The translations under genes were made by a program, and so were the position numbers. A stretch of DNA of 53,046 bases, taken from positions 4,571 to 57,616 of the forward strand of contig JAGXLL010000014.1 of NCBI GenBank assembly GCA_018334675.1. Direction: 5' to 3'. The stretch comes from Bacteroidales bacterium (lineage in GTDB: Bacteria > Bacteroidota > Bacteroidia > Bacteroidales > UBA12077). The notes below the pieces were generated by a model that ran no database searches, was not told the DNA's origin, and was given only the letters and a program-made list of their open reading frames with translations. Shown one piece after another: positions 24,574 through 32,778 of the stretch; the first letter of the stretch is position 1, and every line of letters starts with the position of its first letter.

Positions 24574-26526
24574 ATGATACGAATAACTTTTCCGGATAAC
24601 ACAGTACAGGAATTTGAAGAAGGCGTAAGTGGTTTGGATATAGCCCGGAGCATCAGCAACAGGCTGGCCAAAGAGGTACTGTCCATCACAGTGGATGGTG
24701 CGGTTTGGGATGTGCACCGGCCCATCTATCATGATGCCAAGATCAAATTGCATACCTGGGATGACGAAGAAGGCAAGCACGCCTTCTGGCACTCTTCGGC
24801 GCACCTGATGGCTGAGGCCCTGGAAGAACTGTATCCAGGCATCAAATTTGGAATAGGCCCGAGCATCGACCAGGGTTTTTATTATGACGTGGACCCGGGC
24901 GATCGCATCATTACTGATGCCGATTTGCCTGAGATAGAGAAGAAGATGCAGGAGATTGTCGCCCGCAAAGAGGCTTATAGAAGGGAAGAAGTGCCCAAGG
25001 AAAGGGCTATGAACTATTACCACCAGAAAGGCGATCAATACAAGGTGGAGTTGATCCGTGAATTGCAGGACGGAGAGATCTCTTTCTACACCAATGGCAA
25101 CTTTACAGATCTTTGTCGCGGTCCGCACCTGCCCCATACCGGATATATAAAAGCCATCAAGCTTTTAAGTGTAGCCGGCGCATACTGGAGAGGCGACGAG
25201 CACAACAAACAGCTGACAAGAATATATGGTATCACCTTCCCCAAGAAGAAGATGCTCGATGAGTATCTCGAGATGCTGGAAGAAGCCCGCAAACGCGATC
25301 ATCGCAAGCTGGGCAAACAGCTGGAGCTCTTTTCTTTCTCCCAGAAGGTGGGGCAGGGCTTGCCCCTTTGGCTGCCCAAAGGGGCTGCCTTGAGGGAAAG
25401 ACTGGAGAATTATCTTAAGCAGATACAAAAAGAGTATGGTTACCAGCAGGTGATTTCTCCCCATATCGGTCAGAAGGAGCTCTACGTGACTTCAGGTCAC
25501 TATGCCAAGTACGGGAAAGATTCCTTCCAGCCCATCCGCACCCCCTATGAAGGCGAGGAGTTCCTGCTTAAGCCGATGAACTGCCCGCACCATTGTGAGA
25601 TGTATCGCCATACCCAGTATTCCTATAAGGACCTGCCCGTTCGTTTTGCTGAATTCGGTACCGTTTACCGTTACGAACAAAGTGGGGAGCTTCACGGATT
25701 GACTCGTGTGCGAGGCTTTACCCAGGATGACGCCCACATCTTCTGCCGGCCCGACCAGCTGAAGGAAGAATTTAAAAAGGTCATGGAGATCATCCTGAAG
25801 ATCTTCAATGCACTGGAATTCGATACTTATACGGTTCAGGCCTCCCTGCGTGATCCCAATAAGAAAGAAGAGTATATTGGAAGCGATGAGAACTGGGAAA
25901 AATCAGAGCGGGCCATCCTCGAAACCGTTGAAGAGACAGGTATTGAGGCTAAGGTGGAATACGGAGAAGCAGCCTTCTACGGGCCGAAACTGGACTTTAT
26001 GGTGAAGGATGCCCTGGGCCGTGAATGGCAGCTGGGTACCATCCAGGTGGATTACAACCTGCCCGAGCGCTTTGATCTGGAATACATAGGAGCCGATAAC
26101 CAGCGGCACCGTCCGGTGATGATCCACCGGGCCCCGTTTGGTTCCATGGAGCGTTTTGTAGCCGTTCTCATTGAGCACACCGCCGGAAAGTTCCCCCTGT
26201 GGCTGGCCCCCGATCAGGCGGTGATATTGCCGATCAGCGAAAAATACAATGATTATGCGAAAAAAGTTTTGAATTTTCTAAATAATTCCGATATTCGCAC
26301 TTTGATAGACGAGCGCAACGAAAAAATAGGCAAGAAAATACGGGACAACGAGACCAAAAAGATCCCGTATCTCTTGATCGTGGGAGAAAGAGAGGCTGAG
26401 AATGAAAAGGTATCGGTCAGGAAGCAGGGTGAAGGCGACCAGGGCACCATGAGCCTGGATGAATTTAGAGACTTTATTTGGAATCAGATCCATCAGCGTC
26501 AGCAAACCGCTGATATCCATGAATAA
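24574..26526 (+). CDS. thrS: Threonyl-tRNA synthetase
   Basis: A 650-residue class II synthetase charging tRNA-Thr. In order: TGS domain (about 1-62), editing domain with the metal/catalytic motif HSSAHLMAE (about residue 73), the catalytic core with Zn ligands including the Cys of [10 protein letters not shown], and a C-terminal anticodon-binding domain from about 545. Length fits the family (about 642). It leads the conserved cluster thrS-infC-rpmI-rplT, in which translation factors and ribosomal proteins are made together. Confidence 0.97.
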   Translation: MIRITFPDNTVQEFEEGVSGLDIARSISNRLAKEVLSITVDGAVWDVHRPIYHDAKIKLHTWDDEEGKHAFWHSSAHLMAEALEELYPGIKFGIGPSIDQGFYYDVDPGDRIITDADLPEIEKKMQEIVARKEAYRREEVPKERAMNYYHQKGDQYKVELIRELQDGEISFYTNGNFTDLCRGPHLPHTGYIKAIKLLSVAGAYWRGDEHNKQLTRIYGITFPKKKMLDEYLEMLEEARKRDHRKLGKQLELFSFSQKVGQGLPLWLPKGAALRERLENYLKQIQKEYGYQQVISPHIGQKELYVTSGHYAKYGKDSFQPIRTPYEGEEFLLKPMNCPHHCEMYRHTQYSYKDLPVRFAEFGTVYRYEQSGELHGLTRVRGFTQDDAHIFCRPDQLKEEFKKVMEIILKIFNALEFDTYTVQASLRDPNKKEEYIGSDENWEKSERAILETVEETGIEAKVEYGEAAFYGPKLDFMVKDALGREWQLGTIQVDYNLPERFDLEYIGADNQRHRPVMIHRAPFGSMERFVAVLIEHTAGKFPLWLAPDQAVILPISEKYNDYAKKVLNFLNNSDIRTLIDERNEKIGKKIRDNETKKIPYLLIVGEREAENEKVSVRKQGEGDQGTMSLDEFRDFIWNQIHQRQQTADIHE

Positions 26527-26550
26527 ATTCTTATTTGTTAACCCAAAAAG

Positions 26551-26568
26551 AAGGAGGGCAGTAATATA
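26551..26568 (+). promoter_or_regulatory. Shine-Dalgarno plus AUA start of infC
   Basis: AAGGAGG at 26551-26557 lies 8 bases before an ATA codon at 26566 that opens the conserved IF-3 frame. Such a perfect ribosome-binding site stands out, because most starts in this window have weak ones. Confidence 0.75.
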
Positions 26569-27117
26569 GCAAGAAGAGGTCCCAAAAATCAAAAACAACA
26601 AATCTCTTACCGTATCAACAAGCAGATCAGGGCCCGAGAGGTAAGGGTTGTTGGCGATAATGTGGATAATCCCGGTGTTTATTCTATTCAGGAGGCCATC
26701 AAGATGGCCGACGATCAGGAGCTGGATCTGGTGGAAGTATCGCCCAAGGCCGATCCTCCGGTGTGCCGGATTATCGATTATCAAAAGTTCCTTTATCAGC
26801 AAAAAAAGAAGCAAAAGGAGTTGAAGTCCAAAACTACCAAGGTGGTGGTGAAGGAAATCCGATTTGGTCCCAATACCGACGAACATGATTACCAGTTCAA
26901 GCTGAATCATGCCCAGAAGTTCCTGGAGGAAGGGGCTAAAGTGAAAGCTTTTGTGTTTTTTAAGGGCCGCTCCATCCTGTTCAAGGATAAGGGAGAGATC
27001 CTGCTGCTGCGATTGGCACGGGATCTGGAAGAATATGGTAAAGTGGAGAAGATGCCCAAGCTTGAGGGGAAAAGAATGACCATGTTTATCGCACCCAAAG
27101 CCCAAAAGAAGAAATAA
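26566..27117 (+). CDS. infC: Translation initiation factor IF-3 (AUA start)
   Basis: A 183-residue factor that binds the 30S subunit, blocks early 50S joining and checks the start codon. The N domain ([16 protein letters not shown], about 14-29, and [20 protein letters not shown]) and the C domain ([23 protein letters not shown]) are both intact. The conserved N domain begins upstream of the first ordinary start in frame (GTG at 26662), so translation must begin earlier; no ATG, GTG or TTG is available and ATA at 26566 with its strong Shine-Dalgarno fits. A non-AUG infC start is known in E. coli (AUU), where IF-3 represses its own synthesis. Confidence 0.93.
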   Translation: MARRGPKNQKQQISYRINKQIRAREVRVVGDNVDNPGVYSIQEAIKMADDQELDLVEVSPKADPPVCRIIDYQKFLYQQKKKQKELKSKTTKVVVKEIRFGPNTDEHDYQFKLNHAQKFLEEGAKVKAFVFFKGRSILFKDKGEILLLRLARDLEEYGKVEKMPKLEGKRMTMFIAPKAQKKK

Positions 27118-27140
27118 ACCGATATTTAAAAAGAACAGTT

Positions 27141-27338
27141 ATGCCAAAGATGAAGACCAACCCCGGAGCAAAGAAACGCTTTAAGATTTCCGGGACAGGG
27201 AAAATCAGGAGAAAACATGCTTACAAAAGCCACTTGTTGACCAAGAAATCCAAGAAGAGGAAAAGAAATCTCCGGTATTACACCAACCTGGAGAAAACCG
27301 ACCGGAACAACATCAGGCTTTTGCTGGGTATTAAGTAA
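27141..27338 (+). CDS. rpmI: Ribosomal protein L35
   Basis: A 65-residue, very basic protein of the 50S subunit with the family opening [15 protein letters not shown] and the segment KRKRNLR. It lies 23 bp after infC and belongs to the conserved infC-rpmI-rplT cluster. Confidence 0.97.
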   Translation: MPKMKTNPGAKKRFKISGTGKIRRKHAYKSHLLTKKSKKRKRNLRYYTNLEKTDRNNIRLLLGIK

Positions 27339-27424
27339 GAAACGAAACAGTTGTTAACCAGAGTGACTTAGCTGAAAGAGTCCCGCACTTGCGGAACCGC
27401 TAACCATTCAAAAATCAAATCAAA

Positions 27425-27772
27425 ATGCCACGATCAACCAATTCAGTAGCAAGCAGGAAAAGAAGAAAAAAGATCCTCAAACAGGCCAAAGGATATTTTG
27501 GGGCAAGGAAGAACGTGTATACGGTAGCCAAGAATACCGTGGAGAAAGGAATGCTTTATTCATACCGGGATCGCAGAAAGAAAAAAGGCAATTTCCGCCG
27601 TTTATGGATCCAGCGGATCAACGCTGCCACCCGTATGCATGGTATGTCGTACTCAGAATTTATGGGTAAGATGAACCAGAAAGGCATTCATCTTAACCGC
27701 AAAGTACTGGCCGACCTGGCCATGAATAACCCCGAGGCTTTTAAAGCCGTTGTCGATGAAGTTAACTCATAG
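27425..27772 (+). CDS. rplT: Ribosomal protein L20
   Basis: A 115-residue 50S assembly protein with the family features [25 protein letters not shown] and the [10 protein letters not shown] core. It lies 86 bp after rpmI. In other bacteria L20 or IF-3 feeds back on this operon; the 86-bp gap here contains short complementary words (for example around 27379-27402) but no convincing L20 leader that I can prove. A strong terminator follows. Confidence 0.97.
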   Translation: MPRSTNSVASRKRRKKILKQAKGYFGARKNVYTVAKNTVEKGMLYSYRDRRKKKGNFRRLWIQRINAATRMHGMSYSEFMGKMNQKGIHLNRKVLADLAMNNPEAFKAVVDEVNS

Positions 27773-27803
27773 GTCTTTGGAGAATTCTTAAATCACTTAT
27801 ATG

Positions 27804-27840
27804 ACGGGAAGCTTATTCAAGGCTTCCCGTTTTTCATTTT
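27804..27840 (+). terminator. Intrinsic terminator after rplT
   Basis: ACGGGAAGC (27804-27812) pairs with GCTTCCCGT (27822-27830), 9-base loop, followed by a T-rich tract. Closes the thrS-rplT transcript. Confidence 0.9.
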
Positions 27841-27909
27841 TTTTAACACGGTTATCTTGCCGAAAAATTATAAATTAGCATCCGTTTGGCATACTAAAGC
27901 TTTCACGCA

Positions 27910-28635
27910 ATGGAAAAACTTGGGATCATATTGATTGGCTATGGCCGGATGGGCCATGAGGTGGAAAAGGTAGCGAAAAAAAGAGGGCATCAGGTCCTGA
28001 TGACCATCGATCAGGAAAACCAAAACGAAATGACCCCCACCAACCTGCAAAAAGCCGATGTGGCCATTGAGTTTTCCCTGCCAGATGCCGCATACAACAA
28101 CATCATGACCTGCCTGCAGGCGGGTCTGCCAGTGGTTTCAGGAACCACCGGATGGCTGGATAAGATGCCCCAGGTAGAGGAATATTGCCACCAACACGAT
28201 CAGGCTTTTTTCCATGCCGCCAATTTCAACATCGGAGTCAACCTCTTTTTTAAACTCAATGAGTATTTTGCCCGGATCATGAATAATTACTCCAATTACG
28301 ACATCGAGGTTGAGGAAACCCATCATGTGCACAAAGTGGATGCACCCAGCGGAACAGCTAAAAAGCTGGCAGATATCCTTCTGCAGGCTATCGGACGGAA
28401 AAAGAACTGGAAGAAAGAAACAGCAGAGAAGCCGGAGGATCTGGCCGTCAAGTCCATTCGCGAAGATGAGGTTCCGGGGATTCACCGAGTCATGTATCAT
28501 TCTGATTTTGATGATATAGAGATCAAACACTCCGCCAAAAGCAGGGAAGGCTTTGCTTTGGGTGCCGTGATGGCGGGCGAATTTCTGCAGGGCAAACAGG
28601 GGGTTTTTTCCATGGATGATCTGTTGAACCTGTAA
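27910..28635 (+). CDS. dapB: 4-hydroxy-tetrahydrodipicolinate reductase
   Basis: A 241-residue lysine/diaminopimelate pathway enzyme reducing the product of DapA with NAD(P)H. The nucleotide-binding motif GYGRMGHEV is at about residues 9-17, the GTTGW motif is near 79-83, and the active-site segment ETHHVHKVDAPSGTAKK holds the catalytic His and Lys. It is shorter than the E. coli protein (273), as is usual in Bacteroidetes. The next gene, lepB, starts 134 bp downstream. Confidence 0.94.
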   Translation: MEKLGIILIGYGRMGHEVEKVAKKRGHQVLMTIDQENQNEMTPTNLQKADVAIEFSLPDAAYNNIMTCLQAGLPVVSGTTGWLDKMPQVEEYCHQHDQAFFHAANFNIGVNLFFKLNEYFARIMNNYSNYDIEVEETHHVHKVDAPSGTAKKLADILLQAIGRKKNWKKETAEKPEDLAVKSIREDEVPGIHRVMYHSDFDDIEIKHSAKSREGFALGAVMAGEFLQGKQGVFSMDDLLNL

Positions 28636-28647
28636 TACCTTTGTTTG

Positions 28648-28740
28648 AATGGATGCATCGTTTGATAACTCTCTATATATGACCGGGCAGGATATTTCAA
28701 CTTCTGAAAACCTGCATGGGTTTATAAGACCGCATCCATT
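28648..28740. repeat. 9-bp inverted repeat bracketing the dapB-lepB gap
   Basis: AATGGATGC (28648-28656) is perfectly complementary to GCATCCATT (28732-28740). Within it GCAGG and CCTGC, and AAACC and GGTTT, can also pair, so the leader of lepB may fold into a multi-stem structure. Terminator, leader element and chance remain open. Confidence 0.35.
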
Positions 28741-28769
28741 AATTTATGACATAGATAAAACCCCAAAAT

Positions 28770-30173
28770 ATGAGCATGAAAGATTTTTTTAGAAACCGTT
28801 ATTTTAAGTTTGGCCTCACTGCCGCCATTTATATTCTCTGGGTCATATGGCTTGAAGAGCCCTGGTTCCTGCTGGGCCTGGCGATTATCTTTGATTGGTT
28901 CATTACAAAGAGAGTCAACTGGACTTTCTGGAAGAAACAAGGCCAAAAGCCCTCCAAACTGATTGAATGGGTAGATGCCCTGATATTTGCTGTTATAGCC
29001 GCATCCCTGATCCGGCTTTTTATCATCGAAGCCTATACCATCCCCACTTCCTCCATGGAAAAGACCCTGCTGGCCGGAGATTACCTGTTTGTCAGCAAGG
29101 TGAGCTACGGCCCGAAGATGCCCAATACACCCCTTTCTTTCCCTTTTGCTCACAATACCCTGCCCCTGACCAACAAGACCAAGTCCTACCTGGAGTGGGT
29201 CAGGTGGCCTTACAACCGACTGGACGGGCTGGGAAAGGTAGAGCGAAACGATATTGTGGTCTTTAACTTTCCCGCTGGAGATACCGTTATCCTTCAGATG
29301 CAGGACAAGGACTACTATTCGATCGTCAGGCAATACGCCCATGAGTTGAAGAACCGCGACATCAACAACGGACGCGCGATTAGATCGCTGGGTGAATATA
29401 GATCCATGGCCCGCAACTACATTAAGGACCAGTATGATGTCACTACCCGGCCGGTGGATAAAAGAACCAATTACATCAAAAGATGTGTGGCGCTGCCGGG
29501 TGATTCCCTGAAGATCAACCACGGACAGGTATACATCAACGGACAGGAACAACAGCATTTTGAGAAGATGCAGTATAACTATTATGTCAAGACCAATGGA
29601 ACCAAGATCAATTCAGTGTTGCTGGACCGAATGGGCATCAACCGCAACGATATCAGTTACATCCCTTCCAGTTCGCTTTATCAAATGCCCCTGACCGAGG
29701 AGAACCTGCAGAAGATCCAAAACTTCTCCAATGTGGTCAATGTTCGTAAATATGAAAATACTTCATCCCAATCCGTCAACCATGCCATTTTCCCCTTTGA
29801 TAAGGATTACCGGTGGACCGAAGACAATTTTGGCCCCCTTTATATCCCCAGAGAAGGAGAAAACGTGCCGCTGACCCTCCATAACCTACCCCTATACAAA
29901 AGGGCCATTGAGACTTTTGAAAGAAACAATCTGGAGGTGCGCGATTCCACCATTTATATCAATGGTGAACAGGCCGACCGGTACACCTTTGAAATGGATT
30001 ATTACTTTATGATGGGTGATAATCGCCATAATTCCGCCGATTCAAGGTACTGGGGCTTTGTTCCTGAAAACCATGTGGTGGGCAAGGCTGTGTTTATCTG
30101 GCTGTCTGTCGACCGTTACGGCAGCTTCGTCGACCGGGTTCGCTGGGATCGGCTTTTTACAGTGATCAATTAA
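28770..30173 (+). CDS. lepB: Type I signal peptidase
   Basis: A 467-residue inner-membrane protease that removes signal peptides from secreted proteins. N-terminal membrane helices lie at about 12-45 and 68-88. The Ser nucleophile is Ser95 (PTSSMEKTL) and the general base is Lys237 (YIKRCVALPGD); the C-terminal box MGDNRHNSADSRYWG is intact. The long insert between the Ser and Lys boxes and a second insert after them make it far larger than E. coli LepB (324), typical of Bacteroidetes. An equally possible start is the Met two codons later. It is followed by the large nested inverted repeat. Confidence 0.94.
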   Translation: MSMKDFFRNRYFKFGLTAAIYILWVIWLEEPWFLLGLAIIFDWFITKRVNWTFWKKQGQKPSKLIEWVDALIFAVIAASLIRLFIIEAYTIPTSSMEKTLLAGDYLFVSKVSYGPKMPNTPLSFPFAHNTLPLTNKTKSYLEWVRWPYNRLDGLGKVERNDIVVFNFPAGDTVILQMQDKDYYSIVRQYAHELKNRDINNGRAIRSLGEYRSMARNYIKDQYDVTTRPVDKRTNYIKRCVALPGDSLKINHGQVYINGQEQQHFEKMQYNYYVKTNGTKINSVLLDRMGINRNDISYIPSSSLYQMPLTEENLQKIQNFSNVVNVRKYENTSSQSVNHAIFPFDKDYRWTEDNFGPLYIPREGENVPLTLHNLPLYKRAIETFERNNLEVRDSTIYINGEQADRYTFEMDYYFMMGDNRHNSADSRYWGFVPENHVVGKAVFIWLSVDRYGSFVDRVRWDRLFTVIN

Positions 30174-30182
30174 AATTGTGGT

Positions 30183-30285
30183 GTACGATTTCAGACACTT
30201 TCAGCGCTTAGCGCAGCGCTAAGCGCCAGGCAAAAAAAACAACGCTTAGCGCTGCGCTAAGCGCTGAAAGTATGCGGGATCGTAC
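30183..30285. repeat. Nested long inverted repeat after lepB
   Basis: A 29-bp arm (30197-30225) is perfectly complementary to 30243-30271 across a 17-base loop containing eight A residues. Each arm is itself nearly a palindrome (11-bp half-sites GCGCTTAGCGC and its reverse, one base apart). Outside, GTACGAT (30183-30189) pairs with ATCGTAC (30279-30285) around a 7-base internal loop. There is no terminal T run, coding sequence or obvious direct repeat at the edges. Confidence 0.9.
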
Positions 30286-30321
30286 GCTTCAATACATACA
30301 GATATAAAATATCTTTTCATT

Positions 30322-30966
30322 ATGCCTTCGGTCAACCAGGCGTTGCTTTCTGTGGCTTATCTCGCACCGGTGCAGTATTTCACCAAGTTCCTGCTGTATG
30401 ATGCCATCTGGCTGGAGACCGAGGAGAACTACCAGAAGCAAAGTTACCGGAACCGTTGTAATGTTCTCTCTGCCAACGGCCAAATGGCTCTAACCATCCC
30501 TGTCACCAAGGGTCAGCCCAGGGTAAAAACCCGGGACATGCGCATTGACAATACCCTGGAATGGCAAAAAAACCACTGGACTTCGATTGAGTCGGCATAC
30601 AGCTCATCCCCCTTCTTTGAATTTCTGGCCGATGATTTTGCCCCTTTTTACAACCGACAATATCCTTTCCTGCTGGATTTCATCCTGGACCTGCAGCAGG
30701 TGGTGCTGGAAACCCTGGATATAGATGTTCCTGTTAAGAAAACAACTGAATATGTCAAACATACGGATGATACCACAGATGACCTGCGCGATAGCATCCA
30801 TCCAAAAAAGAGGATGCAAAAGCCCGACCCGGCATTCACCCCTGCTTTTTACCATCAGGTATTTCATGAACGATACGGCTTTATTCCCAATTTGAGTATC
30901 ATCGACCTGCTTTTTAATGAAGGGCCCAATGCCGAAAATATCCTCAAGCAAAGCCTTATCAGGTAG
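30322..30966 (+). CDS. WbqC family protein
   Basis: A 214-residue protein of the WbqC family, recognised by the N-terminal segment YLAPVQYFTKFLLYD and by TLTIPVTKG-like and WQKNHWTSIESAYS segments. WbqC-like genes often lie in O-antigen or polysaccharide loci, and the exact reaction is not settled. Here it stands alone after lepB and before a convergent methyltransferase-fold gene. No membrane segment or signal peptide is seen. Confidence 0.85.
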   Translation: MPSVNQALLSVAYLAPVQYFTKFLLYDAIWLETEENYQKQSYRNRCNVLSANGQMALTIPVTKGQPRVKTRDMRIDNTLEWQKNHWTSIESAYSSSPFFEFLADDFAPFYNRQYPFLLDFILDLQQVVLETLDIDVPVKKTTEYVKHTDDTTDDLRDSIHPKKRMQKPDPAFTPAFYHQVFHERYGFIPNLSIIDLLFNEGPNAENILKQSLIR

Positions 30967-31002
30967 GGGTCACATGGGCCCCATGGGCTCGCGCTGTAAA
31001 TT

Positions 31003-31713
31003 TTATTCCGATGCGGAAAGAATGAAAATGCTGGGTTTTTTATGAAGCCCGGGTGTATTTTTCTTCCACTCCCGTATGCTTTGTGTGCGGATCATCTCCC
31101 TTTCGGTGGTGATCTCCGATGCTATGCATAAGAGCGTATCCTCCCTGCAGTGAGAAAGGATGTCGCTCAGCAGCTTGTCATTGCGGTAAGGGGTTTCCAT
31201 GAATATCTGAGTCTGGCCTTCATGCCTGGATTTCTTCTCTAAAGCCCTGATTCTCTTGATGCGATTTCCACTTTTGATGGGCAGGTAACCGTTGAATGCA
31301 AAACTTTCTCCATTGAGTCCGCTCCCCATCAGGGCCAGAAATATAGAAGAGGGGCCGGTCATGGGTACCACCCTTATAAGGTGTCGCTGGGCAATCCTTA
31401 CAATCTCCTCGCCCGGATCGGCTATGCCCGGGGCACCTGCCTCCGACATAAGCCCCATGTCGGTGCCCTCTTTCAGCGGAGCAGTCATCTCTTCCATTTC
31501 TTCCCCGGATGTATGTTTATTTAGGGTGTAAAAGGTGAGGGGATCAATCGGTTTTTGGGTATCCAGTTTCCGTATATAGCGCCTGGCAGTTCGCACATTT
31601 TCCACAATGAAGTGGTCCAGCCCACTGACAATGGTGGAGACGCCCCGCGGTATAACCTGCTCTATAGAGTTTTCACCCAGAACGTTAGGTATGAGGTACA
31701 ACTTTCCTTTCAT
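31003..31713 (-). CDS. Tetrapyrrole-methylase-fold SAM methyltransferase (RsmI-like)
   Basis: A 236-residue protein with the tetrapyrrole (corrin/porphyrin) methylase fold. Motifs include the N-terminal KGKLYLIPNVLGE, the SAM-binding GLMSEAGAPGIADPG, VVPMTGPSSIFLALMGSGL and IFMETPYRN. It resembles RsmI, which 2'-O-methylates C1402 of 16S rRNA, but the opening LIPNVLGE instead of the usual LVATPIGN suggests a paralogue common in Bacteroidetes with unknown substrate. I start it at 31713 because the upstream in-frame Met (31749) adds a poorly conserved stretch. Confidence 0.85.
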   Translation of the reverse strand: MKGKLYLIPNVLGENSIEQVIPRGVSTIVSGLDHFIVENVRTARRYIRKLDTQKPIDPLTFYTLNKHTSGEEMEEMTAPLKEGTDMGLMSEAGAPGIADPGEEIVRIAQRHLIRVVPMTGPSSIFLALMGSGLNGESFAFNGYLPIKSGNRIKRIRALEKKSRHEGQTQIFMETPYRNDKLLSDILSHCREDTLLCIASEITTEREMIRTQSIREWKKNTPGLHKKPSIFILSASE

Positions 31714-31900
31714 GATGCTGCTTATCTGAATGGTAAATCTGTTTGACAATTGGTGGCCAATTTATCAAGAATTATCGAATGATTATAGTTTTTTTTGCTT
31801 TTGACTGTCAAGAGTTCGGGATTCATTCTCATAACGGCCTTTTCGCTTTTCGGAGAGCAGGCCGCCATTCCTTCAGCTGTCTTTGCTGTTGTAGTTTTAT

Positions 31901-31908
31901 TATATTTG
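31901..31908 (+). promoter_or_regulatory. -7 promoter box for the PhnP-like hydrolase
   Basis: TATATTTG, an exact TAnnTTTG match, 44 bp upstream of the TTG start. Confidence 0.6.
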
Positions 31909-31951
31909 TTGTTCTTGACATCAAAAAACGAATCACAAAATTGGTGCGAAA

Positions 31952-32716
31952 TTGAAAGTAACCTTCTTAGGAACAGGAACTTCACAGGGTATTCCGGTGA
32001 TCGGATGCCATTGCCGGGTATGTCGTTCCAGCGATGAAAAGGATAAAAGGCTGCGTGCTTCGGTGATGGTGGAATGGGGGAATCAGGTAGTGATCATCGA
32101 TACGGGTCCCGATTTCCGTCAGCAGATGCTGCGGGCAGAAGCCACCAACATCCACGCCATTCTCTATACCCATGAGCACCGCGACCACATTGCCGGGCTG
32201 GATGATGTGCGCCCCATCAATTTTCTCAAGGAAAAGCCCATGCAGGTTTATGGCGAAGAAAGGGTGCTGGAGGCATTGAAACAGATGTTGCCCTATGCTT
32301 TCAAGGAGGATAAATACCCCGGGGTCCCCGACATTCATCTAAATGAGATACAGAGCCGGGGATTTGAGGTGAACGGCATTCCCATCACTCCCATCCGGGT
32401 GTATCACTATAAATTGCCCGTGCTGGGCTTCCGCATAGACGACTTCACCTATATTACCGATGCCAATTATATTCCTGAAGAAGAGAAGCAGAAGATAGTA
32501 GGTACTAAGTATTTGGTTGTTAATTCCTTGCGGCGCAAGAAGCACATTTCTCATTTTTCCCTCTCCGAGGCCCTGGAAGTAGTAAGTGAATTCAGCCCCC
32601 GCCAGGCCTACTTCACCCACATGAGCCATCAGATGGGCCTGCACAGACAAGTCAATGCCGAATTGCCCGATAATGTTATGCTGGCTCATGACGGGCTGAG
32701 CATCGATGTGAAATAA
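31952..32716 (+). CDS. MBL-fold phosphodiesterase (PhnP-like), TTG start
   Basis: A 254-residue metallo-beta-lactamase-fold hydrolase. The start FLGTGTSQGIPVIGC is typical of the PhnP-like group, followed by the cysteines CHCRVC (a possible structural Zn site), the metal-binding THEHRDHIAGLDDVRP (about 69-84), and later TDANYI and FTHMSHQ. PhnP cleaves cyclic ribose phosphates in phosphonate breakdown, and related proteins cleave other phosphodiesters; there are no phn genes here. The conserved N terminus begins exactly at a TTG codon and no ATG is available in frame upstream, so TTG is probably the start. Confidence 0.87.
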   Translation: MKVTFLGTGTSQGIPVIGCHCRVCRSSDEKDKRLRASVMVEWGNQVVIIDTGPDFRQQMLRAEATNIHAILYTHEHRDHIAGLDDVRPINFLKEKPMQVYGEERVLEALKQMLPYAFKEDKYPGVPDIHLNEIQSRGFEVNGIPITPIRVYHYKLPVLGFRIDDFTYITDANYIPEEEKQKIVGTKYLVVNSLRRKKHISHFSLSEALEVVSEFSPRQAYFTHMSHQMGLHRQVNAELPDNVMLAHDGLSIDVK

Positions 32717-32778
32717 CAGTTTGTCGGCTCATGTTCAACGGCAAAATTCTATTATTTTTACCTGCCTGTAATTAAAAT

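Noticed and set aside
27339-27424. L20-binding leader between rpmI and rplT
   Set aside because: Short complementary words exist, but no pseudoknot-like arrangement could be shown by eye, so no feature is reported.
27841-27880. Promoter for dapB with TTG and TAAATTAG
   Set aside because: The box has one mismatch and the spacing to the upstream TTG is only 11 bases, too short for a Bacteroidetes promoter.
30197-30271. CRISPR or insertion-sequence end
   Set aside because: There is only one pair of arms, no regular spacers, no transposase gene and no flanking direct repeat.
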